A stretch of 29,543 bases of DNA from MWAR01 sp035388825 (GTDB lineage Bacteria > Muiribacteriota > Ozemobacteria > Ozemobacterales > Ozemobacteraceae). The stretch lies in NCBI GenBank assembly GCA_035388825.1, contig DAOOQQ010000063.1, positions 1 through 29,543 on the forward strand, read 5' to 3'. The notes under the pieces were generated by a model. The model was not told where the DNA came from, searched no databases, and was given only the letters and a program-made list of their open reading frames with translations. Below are positions 1 through 7,610 of this stretch, piece after piece (position 1 is the stretch's first letter; each line of letters opens with the position of its first letter). Made by a program: the position numbers and the translations under genes.

Positions 1-2
1 AT

Positions 3-215
3 GCGATCCCCCCGTTCGAACGCTCGCTCCAGGCAGCCACCGATCTGAACGCGCTCCTGGCCGGAGCGGAAACCGCCTCGCCGTCGGCCCGTGTCGAGGA
101 GCTGGCCAAGCAGATCGACGCGAATATCCTGGATCTGCGGGCGCGCGTGCTGATGCGGGAATGGTTCCCCCCGGCCCCGGACAGGGCAACCGCGACGGAG
201 CAGCCACAGAAATGA
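3..215 (+). CDS. C-terminal end of an unknown protein (5' truncated by window edge)
   Basis: An open frame enters from the left edge and ends at TGA 213-215, giving about 70 residues that begin AIPPFERSLQ. The segment is rich in Ala, Leu, Glu and Arg and looks helical (VEELAKQIDANILDLRARV), with a Pro/Ala/Thr-rich tail. Codon use is GC3-rich like the neighbouring genes, which supports it being real. It contains no motif I recognise and no membrane segment. The next gene starts 62 bp downstream on the same strand, so the two may be co-transcribed. Function unknown. Confidence 0.6.
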   Translation, partial: AIPPFERSLQAATDLNALLAGAETASPSARVEELAKQIDANILDLRARVLMREWFPPAPDRATATEQPQK

Positions 216-277
216 GGTTTTCCCCCAACTTGCCGATTCCGACCGCCATCGCGCGGAACACCTGAGGTCACTGCATC

Positions 278-1438
278 ATGCTGCCACCCGAACTCGCGTT
301 TCTCAAGGACTGGCTTGTCTGGCTGAAAACGACCTGGGCCTGGCCGGGCCTCGAAGAGGTCGGCCGGTTCCTCGGCACCCACCTCATCTCGGGGATGATC
401 CCGGCGTTTTTCATTGCCGGAGCCATCGGGGTTTTTCTCGACAAGCAGCGCATCACCCGCCTGATGGGCCCCGACGCGCCGCCCTGGATCTCGTATCCGC
501 TCGCCTCGCTTTCGGGGGCGATTCTCACCGTCTGCTCCTGCGGCGTCCTCCCGATCTTCACCGGCATTCTCCAGCAGGGCGCGGGGATCGGCCCGGCCTT
601 CACGTTTCTCTTCGCCTCCCCGGCCGTCAACCTGATCGCGCTGATGTATACTACCACCTATATGGGAATCGGTTTCACGATGGCCCGCCTCGTTTCCGTC
701 ATCATCGTCTCGATCCTGATCGGGATTCTGATGCGCTTCGTCTTCAAGGATCCCGTCCCTCAGGCGGTCGCCGCGCTGGAGGTCGTCGAAGATGAGGACG
801 GCGGCCGCACGGACCGGCAGACGCTGGTATTTTTCGGCCTGCTGGTGCTGATCATGCTCACTTCGACGGGCGTGTTCGACGCCTGGCTCAAATCGGACCA
901 GCCGGTGATCCACTCGCCGATGTTCACCTCGCGCATGATCCGGGCGATGGATTTTCTTCTGTCGAAGATCCTCCTGATCCTGTGCGAGATCTTCGTGCTC
1001 GCCTTCGCTCTCTGGCGCTGGTTCCATCCCGACGAGATCAAGCAGTGGCTGAAAAAGTCCTGGAGCCTGTTCGTGATGATCTTCCCGACGGTGCTGCTGG
1101 GCATCTTCATCTCGGGCCTGCTCGCCGCCCTGCTGCCCCTGACGCGGTATATGGGCCTGTTCGCCGACAACTCGCCCGCCTCGAACCTGCTCGCAGCCGT
1201 GATCGGTTCACTCATGTATTTCGGCACGATCGTCGGGGTGAATGTCGTGGCCACGCTCGTCCACTTCGGCATGGACACCGGCCCGGCCCTGACCCTGATC
1301 CTCTCGGGCCCCGCCGTCAGCCTCCCGAGCGTGCTTGCGCTCCAGGGCATCGTCGGCCGCATCAAAGCCCTCGCCTTCCTCACCTTCGTGATTCTCTTGA
1401 CCGCATTGAGCGGCTTGCTGTATGGATGGTTGTACTGA
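278..1438 (+). CDS. ArsP_1/DUF318 family permease (YraQ-like)
   Basis: A 386-residue integral membrane protein of the ArsP_1 (formerly DUF318) permease family. Members include YraQ, the SO_0444-type Cu/Zn efflux protein and the organoarsenical exporter ArsP. The family signature VCSCGVLPIFTGILQQGAG lies near residues 87-105 and is followed by the helix LFASPAVNLIAL. A second, related half near residues 310-365 carries GPAVSLPSVLALQG, giving the two-repeat layout usual for the family. A hydrophilic acidic linker (EVVEDEDGGRTDR) separates the halves. Length is normal. The ATG is preceded by a GAGG-type site. The CSCG cysteines are plausible metal or metalloid contacts, but substrate cannot be read from sequence. 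A TPR gene starts 19 bp after the stop. Confidence 0.85.
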   Translation: MLPPELAFLKDWLVWLKTTWAWPGLEEVGRFLGTHLISGMIPAFFIAGAIGVFLDKQRITRLMGPDAPPWISYPLASLSGAILTVCSCGVLPIFTGILQQGAGIGPAFTFLFASPAVNLIALMYTTTYMGIGFTMARLVSVIIVSILIGILMRFVFKDPVPQAVAALEVVEDEDGGRTDRQTLVFFGLLVLIMLTSTGVFDAWLKSDQPVIHSPMFTSRMIRAMDFLLSKILLILCEIFVLAFALWRWFHPDEIKQWLKKSWSLFVMIFPTVLLGIFISGLLAALLPLTRYMGLFADNSPASNLLAAVIGSLMYFGTIVGVNVVATLVHFGMDTGPALTLILSGPAVSLPSVLALQGIVGRIKALAFLTFVILLTALSGLLYGWLY

Positions 1439-1457
1439 CACGCGAAAGGATCGGTTC

Positions 1458-2156
1458 ATGTCGAAGAAACAGGCTGTTGGTCTGACACATATTCAGGAGC
1501 TGATGAAGGACGGCAAGTATGACGAGGCCCGTCCGCTGCTCCAGGACTACCTGAAAAGCAGCCCGGACGATCCGCTGGCCCTGCGGCTGTACGGCAACAC
1601 CTACGCCTACACGGGGTTCCTCGGGAAAGCCAAGAAGATCTGGAAGGAAGCGATCCGAAAGTTCCCCGACAACATCGACCTCTTGTACAATTACGCCCTC
1701 GCCTTCTATCTCCAAGGCGATCTCGAGACGGCGTACCGCTACTGGAAGCGCGCGCTCGCGCTCAATCCCAAGGACGGCGAGGTGCTGTTCAACCTCGGCC
1801 AGGTGGCCCGCGACCGCGGCATGCTGCGCAAGGCCGTCTCCTGGTGGAAACGCGCCCTGCAGAACGATCCCGAGAATGTCGAGACGATGAACAACATCGG
1901 CACCGCCTTCGCCTCGCTCGGCATGTTCGGCCGGGCCGCCATCTGGTATGAAAAGGCCCTCGCCGAAGATCCCGACTACGCCCTCGCCCACCTCAACCTC
2001 GCGAACGCCCGGTTCGAGCTGCACCAGTTCGACGAGGCCACCGCCCACGCAGAGAAAGCCGCCCAGCTCGACCCGGCCAGCCACCTCGAAGCCGTCGACA
2101 CGCTCCAGAAGAAGCTCAAGGCTGCCCGCGAGGTCACCAGCGTCGCCCGCGCCTGA
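1458..2156 (+). CDS. TPR-repeat protein
   Basis: A 232-residue soluble protein made almost entirely of tetratricopeptide repeats. Recurrent Gly-Ala-Tyr patterns mark the helices: LRLYGNTYAYTGFLGKAKKI, LLYNYALAFYLQGDLETAYR, VLFNLGQVARDRGMLRKAV, TMNNIGTAFASLGMFGRAA and AHLNLANARFELHQFDEATA. About five to six repeats span residues 5-215. There is no signal peptide or catalytic domain. TPR proteins are protein-binding scaffolds; the partner here is unknown. I chose ATG 1458 because GAAAGGA precedes it. An in-frame ATG at 1422 would lie inside the permease gene. It follows the permease closely and ends at a strong terminator, so it is the last gene of this transcript. Confidence 0.85.
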   Translation: MSKKQAVGLTHIQELMKDGKYDEARPLLQDYLKSSPDDPLALRLYGNTYAYTGFLGKAKKIWKEAIRKFPDNIDLLYNYALAFYLQGDLETAYRYWKRALALNPKDGEVLFNLGQVARDRGMLRKAVSWWKRALQNDPENVETMNNIGTAFASLGMFGRAAIWYEKALAEDPDYALAHLNLANARFELHQFDEATAHAEKAAQLDPASHLEAVDTLQKKLKAAREVTSVARA

Positions 2157-2184
2157 TTCCCAAGCCAGACTCGGTCCGAATACC

Positions 2185-2223
2185 ACGAATCGCCCCCGCA
2201 TCGACGGGGGCGATTCGTTGTTT
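2185..2223. terminator. Bidirectional rho-independent terminator
   Basis: A perfect 14-bp stem (2185-2198 with 2205-2218) around a 6-nt loop, followed by TGTTT on the plus strand. It lies between the stop of the plus-strand TPR gene (2156) and the stop of the minus-strand MerR-like gene (2238), so it can end both convergent transcripts. Confidence 0.8.
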
Positions 2224-2237
2224 CCGGCTCGAACGGG

Positions 2238-2759
2238 TCAGTTCAGCCTGCCCGGCTCGGGGGGCGGATCTTCCTGGTCCGACACGGTGTTGATGCCGCG
2301 CACCAGTGTCTGGTGGCGCGTTCGCAGCTCGGTGTTCTCGGAGACCAGGCGGGCATTCTCGACTTTCACGTGGTTGAGTTCGCGGTTGAGTTCCCGGTAT
2401 TTCAGGGTCACTTCGTTCATGGCCATCCGCAACTCGCGCATCTCCCGGGCAAGCCGGTCGAGCGAGGCATCGAGAGCAAAAGGCTCGGGGGCGCCCGACA
2501 ACCGCTCGCCCAGGGCCGGGATCCTGAGCTGCTCGACGGTCTCCTCGACCGTTCCGGCCTGGCGCAGCTGAAGCCGCTTCAGGAACATCAGTCGCTCGAA
2601 CGAGGCCTGATCGAGATAGGCTTCCTCTTCACCGGTCGGCAGGGTGACGATTTCGATGTTGAAACAGCCGCTGTTGTTGCGCAACAGTTCCTGGAGGGTG
2701 TTTGGGGAAAGCTGGGATATCCGCTGGACATCCCGCATCGAGTATTTCCGGTGTTCCAT
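2238..2759 (-). CDS. MerR-like HTH protein with C-terminal coiled coil
   Basis: A 173-residue protein starting MEHRKYSMRDVQRISQLSPN. The first ~65 residues resemble a MerR-type winged helix: RDVQRISQLSPNTLQELL, a short wing (VTLPTGEEEAYLD), then ASFERLMFLKRLQLRQAG. Residues ~100-155 form a heptad-rich coiled coil (MRELRMAMNEVTLKYRELNR and on to NTELRTRHQTLV), probably for dimerisation. There are no Cys residues for metal or redox sensing apart from one in the N-terminal region, so a classic MerR metal sensor is unlikely. GGAGG precedes the ATG. It is the last gene of a minus-strand group with the zinc-ribbon protein and esterase. It may be a DNA-binding regulator; target unknown. Confidence 0.65.
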   Translation of the reverse strand: MEHRKYSMRDVQRISQLSPNTLQELLRNNSGCFNIEIVTLPTGEEEAYLDQASFERLMFLKRLQLRQAGTVEETVEQLRIPALGERLSGAPEPFALDASLDRLAREMRELRMAMNEVTLKYRELNRELNHVKVENARLVSENTELRTRHQTLVRGINTVSDQEDPPPEPGRLN

Positions 2760-2855
2760 GGCCGCCTCCGATGTCGCGTATCGCGACTCCTTCCCTCATC
2801 ATCGGCCGAAGCAACCGGGAGAATTAGTCCTGCCGGAAGGCGCGTTTCATGCGGC

Positions 2856-3434
2856 TCACTCGTCGGCGAGGCCGTGGGAATGGGAGCCCACGCAGATCAG
2901 CCCCCAGGGCATCGAGGAGTTCTGGACGGAGGATTTGAAGATATACTCGTACCGATTGCCCTTCGTCGGGCATTGAGGCGGGAACTGCAGATACCCTGCC
3001 TTCCAGAGGATCTGGACGGGATCACTGGCCAGTTCCCGGGTGAATTTGTTCTCCTGGGAATACAGCTCGAGGGCATTACGGATAACGCGATTATTGGCGT
3101 AGCAAGCGCGCCGCTGGGCCCGTTCCCCGATGGGAAGCCAGAAAGGCAGGATCTCGCTGATCAGGTACATCAGCAGGAGCAGCCCCCCGACACCCATGAT
3201 CATCCCCGTCACGAACACGTGAAGAGAGGCCTGGAAGCTGCGCAGCACCATCCAGGGATCGAGGAACCAGCTCCGGCCGGACCCCGCTTCCCCATCGATC
3301 GTGCGGATCTCGTCCTGCTGTGGGCGGGCCAGCCAGTAGGCACAGGTGCGGCAGAACCGGTGACTCCCCTGTACGTCGTTCTGGCAGCGCGGGCAGACAC
3401 GATAGGGGTGATATCGTTCAACGGGGGATCGCAT
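2856..3434 (-). CDS. Zinc-ribbon membrane protein with pilin-like C-terminal domain
   Basis: A 192-residue protein with three parts. Residues 14-31 carry two CxxC pairs (CPRCQNDVQGSHRFCRTC), a zinc ribbon. Residues ~73-100 form one membrane helix (VTGMIMGVGGLLLLMYLISE). The rest reads like the soluble part of a type II/IV pseudopilin: ACYANNRVIRNALELYSQEN, then GYLQFPPQCPTKGNRYEY, then a closing ICVGSHSHG. The Cys-Ala-Asn start, Pro-x-Cys-Pro and terminal Cys-x-x-His-Gly are typical of pilin-like proteins in several anaerobic phyla. No prepilin peptidase site (G/FxxxE) precedes the helix, so it is probably anchored rather than assembled as a fibre. GGAGAA precedes the ATG. Role unknown. Confidence 0.7.
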   Translation of the reverse strand: MRSPVERYHPYRVCPRCQNDVQGSHRFCRTCAYWLARPQQDEIRTIDGEAGSGRSWFLDPWMVLRSFQASLHVFVTGMIMGVGGLLLLMYLISEILPFWLPIGERAQRRACYANNRVIRNALELYSQENKFTRELASDPVQILWKAGYLQFPPQCPTKGNRYEYIFKSSVQNSSMPWGLICVGSHSHGLADE

Positions 3435-3481
3435 GTGACCGTTCTCCGGCGACCGGCGCCACGAAATTCGAGGTCAGCATG

Positions 3482-4222
3482 TCACCCGTTCAGGAGGTGC
3501 TCGAGGAAGTAGGGAAGCTGCTTGCGCCACCAGGGCCAGTCGTGGTGGACATCCTGGCCCCAGATATCGACCCAGGCGGGGATGCCTTTCTGTTCGAGGA
3601 GGCTCTTGAGGTCGCGGGTGTCGGGCAGCGCCTCGTTTTCCCAGGCCCCCTGGCCAACACAGACCATGATGCGCGATTTTTTCAGCCGCTCGAGATGTCC
3701 GTATTCGTTGAGGTTCGGGAGATAATCGAGCGGGGAGTTGCGGTACACGAAGTCGTCCATGTAATCGCCGATCAGGTGGCGCAGGCGGTAGATGCCGCTG
3801 AGCGCGATCGTTCCGGCGAAGACATCGGGGTGGCGCAGCAGGAAGTTGACGGAATGGTATGCCCCCATGCTGCAGCCAACCGCCGTGATGCCCATCTTGC
3901 CGCTCATGTGGTTGTGGATGAACGGTGCGACCTCATCGACGATATAGCGGTCGTAATCCTCATGGCGGCGCGCGCGTTCGGCGACACCCCAGTTCTGGTT
4001 GAGCCAGGTCTGATTGTCGATGCTGCCGACCGTGAACAGCTTGATGGCCCCGCCGTCGATGTAGGGGCGGAGGAGTTCGGTCATGCCGAAATCCTCGAAC
4101 TCGTAGAAGGTGCCGCCGGCGCAGGGGAAGACGAGGATCGGCCGGCCCCAGTGGCCGTACACCTTGAGCTCCATGTCATGACCGAGATGGTTGCTGTACC
4201 ACTTGTGATATTCGATGTGCAT
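3482..4222 (-). CDS. Alpha/beta-hydrolase, esterase family (putative esterase PF00756-like)
   Basis: A 246-residue soluble alpha/beta hydrolase of the putative esterase family (esterase D and antigen-85 fold). The nucleophile elbow is GCSMG at residues 116-120 with Ser118. The oxyanion region is VFPCAGGTFYEFEDFG near residues 31-46. The catalytic His is probably in DVHHDWPWW (His226 or 227), and an acidic residue near 195-204 completes the triad. No signal peptide is present, so it should be cytosolic. I chose ATG 4222 because GGGGGAG precedes it; the frame is open 96 nt further upstream without a good ribosome site. The zinc-ribbon gene follows after 47 bp. Substrate cannot be read; relatives hydrolyse acyl esters or S-formylglutathione. 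Confidence 0.8.
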   Translation of the reverse strand: MHIEYHKWYSNHLGHDMELKVYGHWGRPILVFPCAGGTFYEFEDFGMTELLRPYIDGGAIKLFTVGSIDNQTWLNQNWGVAERARRHEDYDRYIVDEVAPFIHNHMSGKMGITAVGCSMGAYHSVNFLLRHPDVFAGTIALSGIYRLRHLIGDYMDDFVYRNSPLDYLPNLNEYGHLERLKKSRIMVCVGQGAWENEALPDTRDLKSLLEQKGIPAWVDIWGQDVHHDWPWWRKQLPYFLEHLLNG

Positions 4223-4376
4223 ATCGTTCTCCCCCGGCGCGCGGGTTGGGTTTTCCTTCTTTTTACCACAATCCCGGTGAAATCGCCTCATCGCCATGAA
4301 AAGGGAGCGAACAACCATGATACTCCGTTGAAAAAATGCATGAAATTCGAGCGAGAATACGGAGGATCACGTTCAT

Positions 4377-4460
4377 CACAGAGGACACGAAGAGCACAGA
4401 GTCAGCACGGAGAATCGTCCGATCCTCCGTGAATTCTTTGTGTCCGCTGTGCTCTCTGTC
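4377..4460. repeat. Imperfect inverted-repeat element (dispersed-repeat type)
   Basis: An 84-nt segment that folds back on itself. CACGGAG (4406-4412) pairs perfectly with CTCCGTG (4425-4431), and outside this the arms CACAGAGGACACGAAGAGCA and TTGTGTCCGCTGTGCTCTCT are imperfect complements. Short sequences of this kind (CACAGAGGACACG..., CTCTGTG...) occur as dispersed non-coding repeats in many anaerobes. Only one copy is in this window, so its repeat status elsewhere in the genome is inferred. Confidence 0.5.
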
Positions 4461-4466
4461 GGGTTG

Positions 4467-4491
4467 CGGGCGCATCGCGATGCGCCCCTAC
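4467..4491. repeat. 25-bp repeat copy 1, containing a perfect 20-bp palindrome
   Basis: Positions 4468-4487 read GGGCGCATCGCGATGCGCCC, a perfect palindrome, followed by CTAC. The same 25 bp recur at 4741-4765. It resembles REP/BIME-like dispersed palindromes. Confidence 0.75.
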
Positions 4492-4517
4492 CGGTGGAGG
4501 GAGCCCCACTATTTGCT

Positions 4518-4540
4518 GTAGGGGCGGGTTTCAAACCCGT
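4518..4540. repeat. Short palindromic element CGGGTTT-C-AAACCCG
   Basis: Seven-base arms CGGGTTT (4525-4531) and AAACCCG (4533-4539) flank one base, preceded by GTAGGGG. This GTAGGGGCGGGTTTCAAACC pattern is a common dispersed non-coding repeat in GC-rich anaerobes. It sits next to the 25-bp palindromic repeat, suggesting a patch where such elements accumulate. Confidence 0.5.
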
Positions 4541-4740
4541 CCGTTGCCTGACGATGATTGACAGAAACACACGGCGCACACGAACAAAAGGGGTCCTTAT
4601 ATAGACGACATGACAATATGAACCGTTGCGATACTCCATCGAAACAATTCTCGGTTTCAGGAAGACATCCGCAGATGGAGGGCTGATGATAACCCAGAGA
4701 GGAACGAACGCCTGGGACCACCTGAATTTCCGGCGGATTC

Positions 4741-4765
4741 CGGGCGCATCGCGATGCGCCCCTAC
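4741..4765. repeat. 25-bp repeat copy 2, same palindrome as 4467-4491
   Basis: An exact second copy of the 25-bp element 274 bp from the first, in the same orientation. The palindrome itself is 4742-4761. Downstream sequence differs (CTACGCAGG here, CTACCGGTG at copy 1), so the repeat unit ends at CTAC. Confidence 0.75.
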
Positions 4766-4835
4766 GCAGGGGCTGGCTCCAGGATGGGGGACAGACACGT
4801 TCGGGGTGGGGTTGAAGGATTTCCGGGTTTGGCCG

Positions 4836-4921
4836 ATAGAGATCGTGAGAGTGGCACTTCTCATTTCAGAGAATTTTTTCTCTATAAATCAGGCCGCGCG
4901 AATAGAGATATATTTCTCTAT
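4836..4921. promoter_or_regulatory. Four-copy TCTCTAT/ATAGAGA heptamer array (putative operator)
   Basis: ATAGAGA at 4836-4842 and 4902-4908, and its complement TCTCTAT at 4879-4885 and 4915-4921. The last two form an 8-bp perfect inverted repeat (AATAGAGA 4901-4908, TCTCTATT 4915-4922) with a 6-nt spacer. Another inverted pair, AGAGAA/TTCTCT, is at 4868-4873 and 4878-4883. The array lies about 115-200 bp upstream of the hydrogenase promoter in an AT-rich stretch. It looks like binding sites for a dimeric regulator; which one is unknown. Confidence 0.45.
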
Positions 4922-5013
4922 TTGATGCCGCATCATTTCTTTTTGTCACAGCACGGCGGAAACACATCTCTTCATCGTGGCTTTCGCAGGGGCTTCACAA
5001 GGGCTGTTTCTCC

Positions 5014-5042
5014 TTGTGATTTTTGTATCATGATGGTATACT
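5014..5042 (+). promoter_or_regulatory. Sigma-70-type promoter of the hydrogenase operon
   Basis: TTGTGA (5014-5019), a 17-bp spacer, then TATACT (5037-5042) with TGG directly before it, an extended -10. Transcription would start near 5049 and give a leader of about 75 nt before hymA. Confidence 0.6.
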
Positions 5043-5124
5043 CATTCATGAATTTGTTCTCAAGGATTTCGGCTTACGCGGGTTCGTTGCTGAACTCGCT
5101 ATCATAACCAGGTGGAGATATGTC

Positions 5125-5640
5125 ATGAGCAGCGGTTGCAAATGCGGCGGCAATGACGCGCCGGTGGCCCTACCGGCAGTCACCGAGGTTCTGAAGGGGT
5201 ACGCGCCCAACAAGCGCGAGTATCTCATTCCGATCCTCCAGGAAACACAGGACAAGCTGAGCTATCTTTCTCGCGACGCCATGATCCAGATCGCGCAGCA
5301 CGTGGGCGTGCCGGTCAGCAAGGTGTACGGCGTGGCCACGTTCTACAACCAGTTCAAGCTGACCCCGCCCGGCAAGCACGTCATCCAGGTGTGCCGCGGC
5401 ACCGCCTGTCACGTTCGCGGTTCCGACCAGATCCTCCGCTCGTTCGAGTCCGAGCTCGGCATCCAGGCCGGCCAGACGACGAAGGACGGGCTGATCAGCC
5501 TCGACATCGTCGCCTGCCTCGGCTCCTGTTCGATCGCCCCCGTCGTCACCATCGATGGCACGTTCCACGGCCGGCTCGTCCCGAAGGACACCGAACGCCT
5601 GATCAAAGAACTCCGCGCCAAGGGGGAGGAAAGCAAATGA
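5125..5640 (+). CDS. hymA: [FeFe] hydrogenase NuoE-like subunit (HymA/HndA)
   Basis: A 171-residue NuoE-family subunit with a thioredoxin-like [2Fe-2S] domain. The four ligand cysteines are C90 and C95 (VCRGTACHVRGS) and C131 and C135 (CLGSC). The helical N-terminal half includes YLIPILQETQDKLSYLS and GVATFYNQF, both classic for NuoE/HndA. In NADH- or NADP-linked [FeFe] hydrogenases this subunit relays electrons beside the flavoprotein. An extra C5-K-C7 pair near the N-terminus is not a usual cluster site. I chose ATG 5125 because GGTGGAG lies upstream; an upstream ATG at 5023 falls within the promoter region. Its stop overlaps the next start (ATGA), indicating translational coupling. Confidence 0.93.
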   Translation: MSSGCKCGGNDAPVALPAVTEVLKGYAPNKREYLIPILQETQDKLSYLSRDAMIQIAQHVGVPVSKVYGVATFYNQFKLTPPGKHVIQVCRGTACHVRGSDQILRSFESELGIQAGQTTKDGLISLDIVACLGSCSIAPVVTIDGTFHGRLVPKDTERLIKELRAKGEESK

Positions 5641-7610
5641 GCGCCATGCACACCTCGAAACATCCTGCATCCAAACTGGCGTTCAACCGCCGCCTGACCC
5701 GCGAGGAAATCTCCTCGGGCGCGCTCGCGAAGCAGCTCGAGAATCTGCTCGACCGGAACCCCGCCAAAACGGTCGTCTACGTCGGACTGGGCACCTGCGG
5801 CCTCGCCTCGGGCGGCCAGAGGGTCTGGAACCGGCTCGAAGAGCGGAAATCCAAGGGTGAGATCGACGTCGTCCTCAAGAAGACCGGCTGTATCGGCTAC
5901 TGTCAGCAGGAAGTCATGGTCGACGTGAAGAAGCCCGGCAAGCCCCGGGTCAGCTTTGCCAACGTCGACGTCGCCCGCATCGACAAGATCATCGACAGCT
6001 ATATAAAGGGTGATACACTTCCTACCGAATTCGTGACCGGCGTTTCCGAGTCGTATCCGGAAGGCCCCGAGTTCCAGATCCCGGCCGACTGGAAGGGCGT
6101 CAAGGCGTTCAAGGATCTCCCCTACTTCAAGAAGCAGAAGCGCGTCGTCCTGAAAAATTGCGGCACGCTCGATCCCGACTCGATCGACGAGTATATCGCG
6201 AAAGATGGTTACAAGGCCCTCACCAAGGTTCTCGACATGACCCCGCGCGCGGTGGTCGACGAGATCAAGGCATCGGGGCTTCGCGGCCGTGGCGGCGGCG
6301 GTTTCCCGACAGGCTCCAAGTGGGAGTTCGCGTTCAATCAGCCCGGTCCGCAGAAGTATATCGTCATGAATGCCGACGAGGGCGATCCGGGCGCGTTCAT
6401 GGACCGCTCGGTGCTCGAGGGTGATCCTCACCGCGTCATCGAGGGCATGGCCATCGGCGGCTTCGCGATCGGCGCGAACCACGGCTACATCTACTGCCGC
6501 GCCGAGTACCCGCTCGCCATCGAGAAGCTCGAACGCGCGATCGCCGATGCCCGCAGCTACGGCCTGCTCGGCAAGAACATCCTCGGCACGAACTTCGAGT
6601 TCGACCTGACGATCAAGAAGGGCGCCGGCGCCTTCGTGTGCGGCGAGGAAACCGCCCTGCTCGCCAGCATCGAAGGCAAGCGCGGCATGCCCAAGCCCCG
6701 GCCCCCGTTCCCGGCCGTTCAGGGCGCGTTCAACAAGCCGACCGTCATCAACAACGTCGAGACGTTCGCGAACGTTCCCGAGATCATCCGGAACGGCGCA
6801 GCCTGGTTCGCCGCGATGGGCACGCCCAGATCCAAGGGCACCAAGGTGTTCGCCCTCACCGGCAAAGTGAAGCTGTCGGGCCTGATCGAGGTTCCGATGG
6901 GCATCACGCTGCGCGAGATCATCTTCGACGTCGGCGGCGGCATCCTCAACGACCGCGGCTTCAAAGCGGCCCAGATCGGCGGCCCGTCCGGCGGCTGTCT
7001 GCCGACCCAGTGCCTCGAGACGGCGATCGATTACGACTCGCTGATCGAAGCCGGCGCGATGATGGGCTCGGGCGGCCTCGTCGTGATGGACGACCAGACC
7101 TGCATGGTCGACGTCGCCCGGTTCTTCATCAACTTCACCCGTTCCGAGAGCTGCGGCAAGTGCATTCCCTGCCGCGAAGGCATCGCCCGGCTGCAGGAGA
7201 TGCTCGAGAAGGTCGTCGAAGCCCCCGAAACGGAAACCGGCAACATGGCCCTCGAACGCATGAAGGCCGTCATCGACCTGCGCAAGACCTGTGAGCTGAT
7301 CCGCGACACCGCCGCCTGCGGTCTCGGCCAGACGGCTCCGAACCCGATCCTGTCCACCCTCCGTTACTTCAAGGAAGAGTACGAGGCGCACATCTACGAC
7401 CGCAAATGCCCGGCCGGCCGCTGTAAATCGCTGCTGCGCTACATGGTCGATCCGAAGTCCTGCATCGGCTGCGGCATCTGCAAGAAGAAGTGCCCGAACG
7501 CCGCGATCGTCGGGGAAATAAAGCACGCACATTATATCGTCGCCGAAAAGTGCGTTCGCTGCGGCGTCTGTTTCGAGGCCTGCCCGAAGAAGGCCATCAG
7601 CTGTTCCTGA
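5637..7610 (+). CDS. hymB: [FeFe] hydrogenase flavoprotein subunit, NuoF-like (HymB/HndC)
   Basis: A 657-residue NuoF-type subunit that binds FMN and NAD(P)H. Order: N-terminal thioredoxin-like domain (~residues 45-120; C54, C84, C88), NuoF core with the nucleotide loop GRGGGGFPTGSKWEF near 217, FMN-binding ADEGDPGAFMDR, an SLBB region, the [4Fe-4S] site SESCGKCIPCREG near 502, and a C-terminal two-cluster ferredoxin with CIGCGICKKKCPNA and CVRCGVCFEACPKK. This is the layout of HydB/HndC in trimeric and tetrameric hydrogenases that couple H2, NAD(P)H and often ferredoxin. The N-terminal domain has three of the usual four cysteines. The start overlaps the hymA stop and is preceded by AGGGGGAGG. 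Bifurcation is inferred from family, not shown. Confidence 0.95.
   Translation: MSAMHTSKHPASKLAFNRRLTREEISSGALAKQLENLLDRNPAKTVVYVGLGTCGLASGGQRVWNRLEERKSKGEIDVVLKKTGCIGYCQQEVMVDVKKPGKPRVSFANVDVARIDKIIDSYIKGDTLPTEFVTGVSESYPEGPEFQIPADWKGVKAFKDLPYFKKQKRVVLKNCGTLDPDSIDEYIAKDGYKALTKVLDMTPRAVVDEIKASGLRGRGGGGFPTGSKWEFAFNQPGPQKYIVMNADEGDPGAFMDRSVLEGDPHRVIEGMAIGGFAIGANHGYIYCRAEYPLAIEKLERAIADARSYGLLGKNILGTNFEFDLTIKKGAGAFVCGEETALLASIEGKRGMPKPRPPFPAVQGAFNKPTVINNVETFANVPEIIRNGAAWFAAMGTPRSKGTKVFALTGKVKLSGLIEVPMGITLREIIFDVGGGILNDRGFKAAQIGGPSGGCLPTQCLETAIDYDSLIEAGAMMGSGGLVVMDDQTCMVDVARFFINFTRSESCGKCIPCREGIARLQEMLEKVVEAPETETGNMALERMKAVIDLRKTCELIRDTAACGLGQTAPNPILSTLRYFKEEYEAHIYDRKCPAGRCKSLLRYMVDPKSCIGCGICKKKCPNAAIVGEIKHAHYIVAEKCVRCGVCFEACPKKAISCS

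Larger units (their letters stand above)
4223..5124. other. Long non-coding region between divergent esterase and hydrogenase transcripts
   Basis: About 900 bp without a credible gene: short open frames here lack ribosome sites and show the wrong codon bias. The left half (4371-4765) holds dispersed palindromic repeats. The right half (4836-5124) is unusually AT-rich for this genome and holds four TCTCTAT/ATAGAGA heptamers, a sigma-70-type promoter and the leader of the hydrogenase operon. The repeat elements and the regulatory sites are listed separately. Confidence 0.7.

Noticed and set aside
4376..4864. Small frames in the 4.4-4.9 kb gap
   Set aside because: They run through palindromic repeats, lack ribosome sites and do not show the genome's codon bias.
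4852..4867. TGGCAC resembling a sigma-54 -24 element
   Set aside because: The required GC at -12 is absent (ATTTC where TTGC is expected), so the site fails the GG-N10-GC rule.
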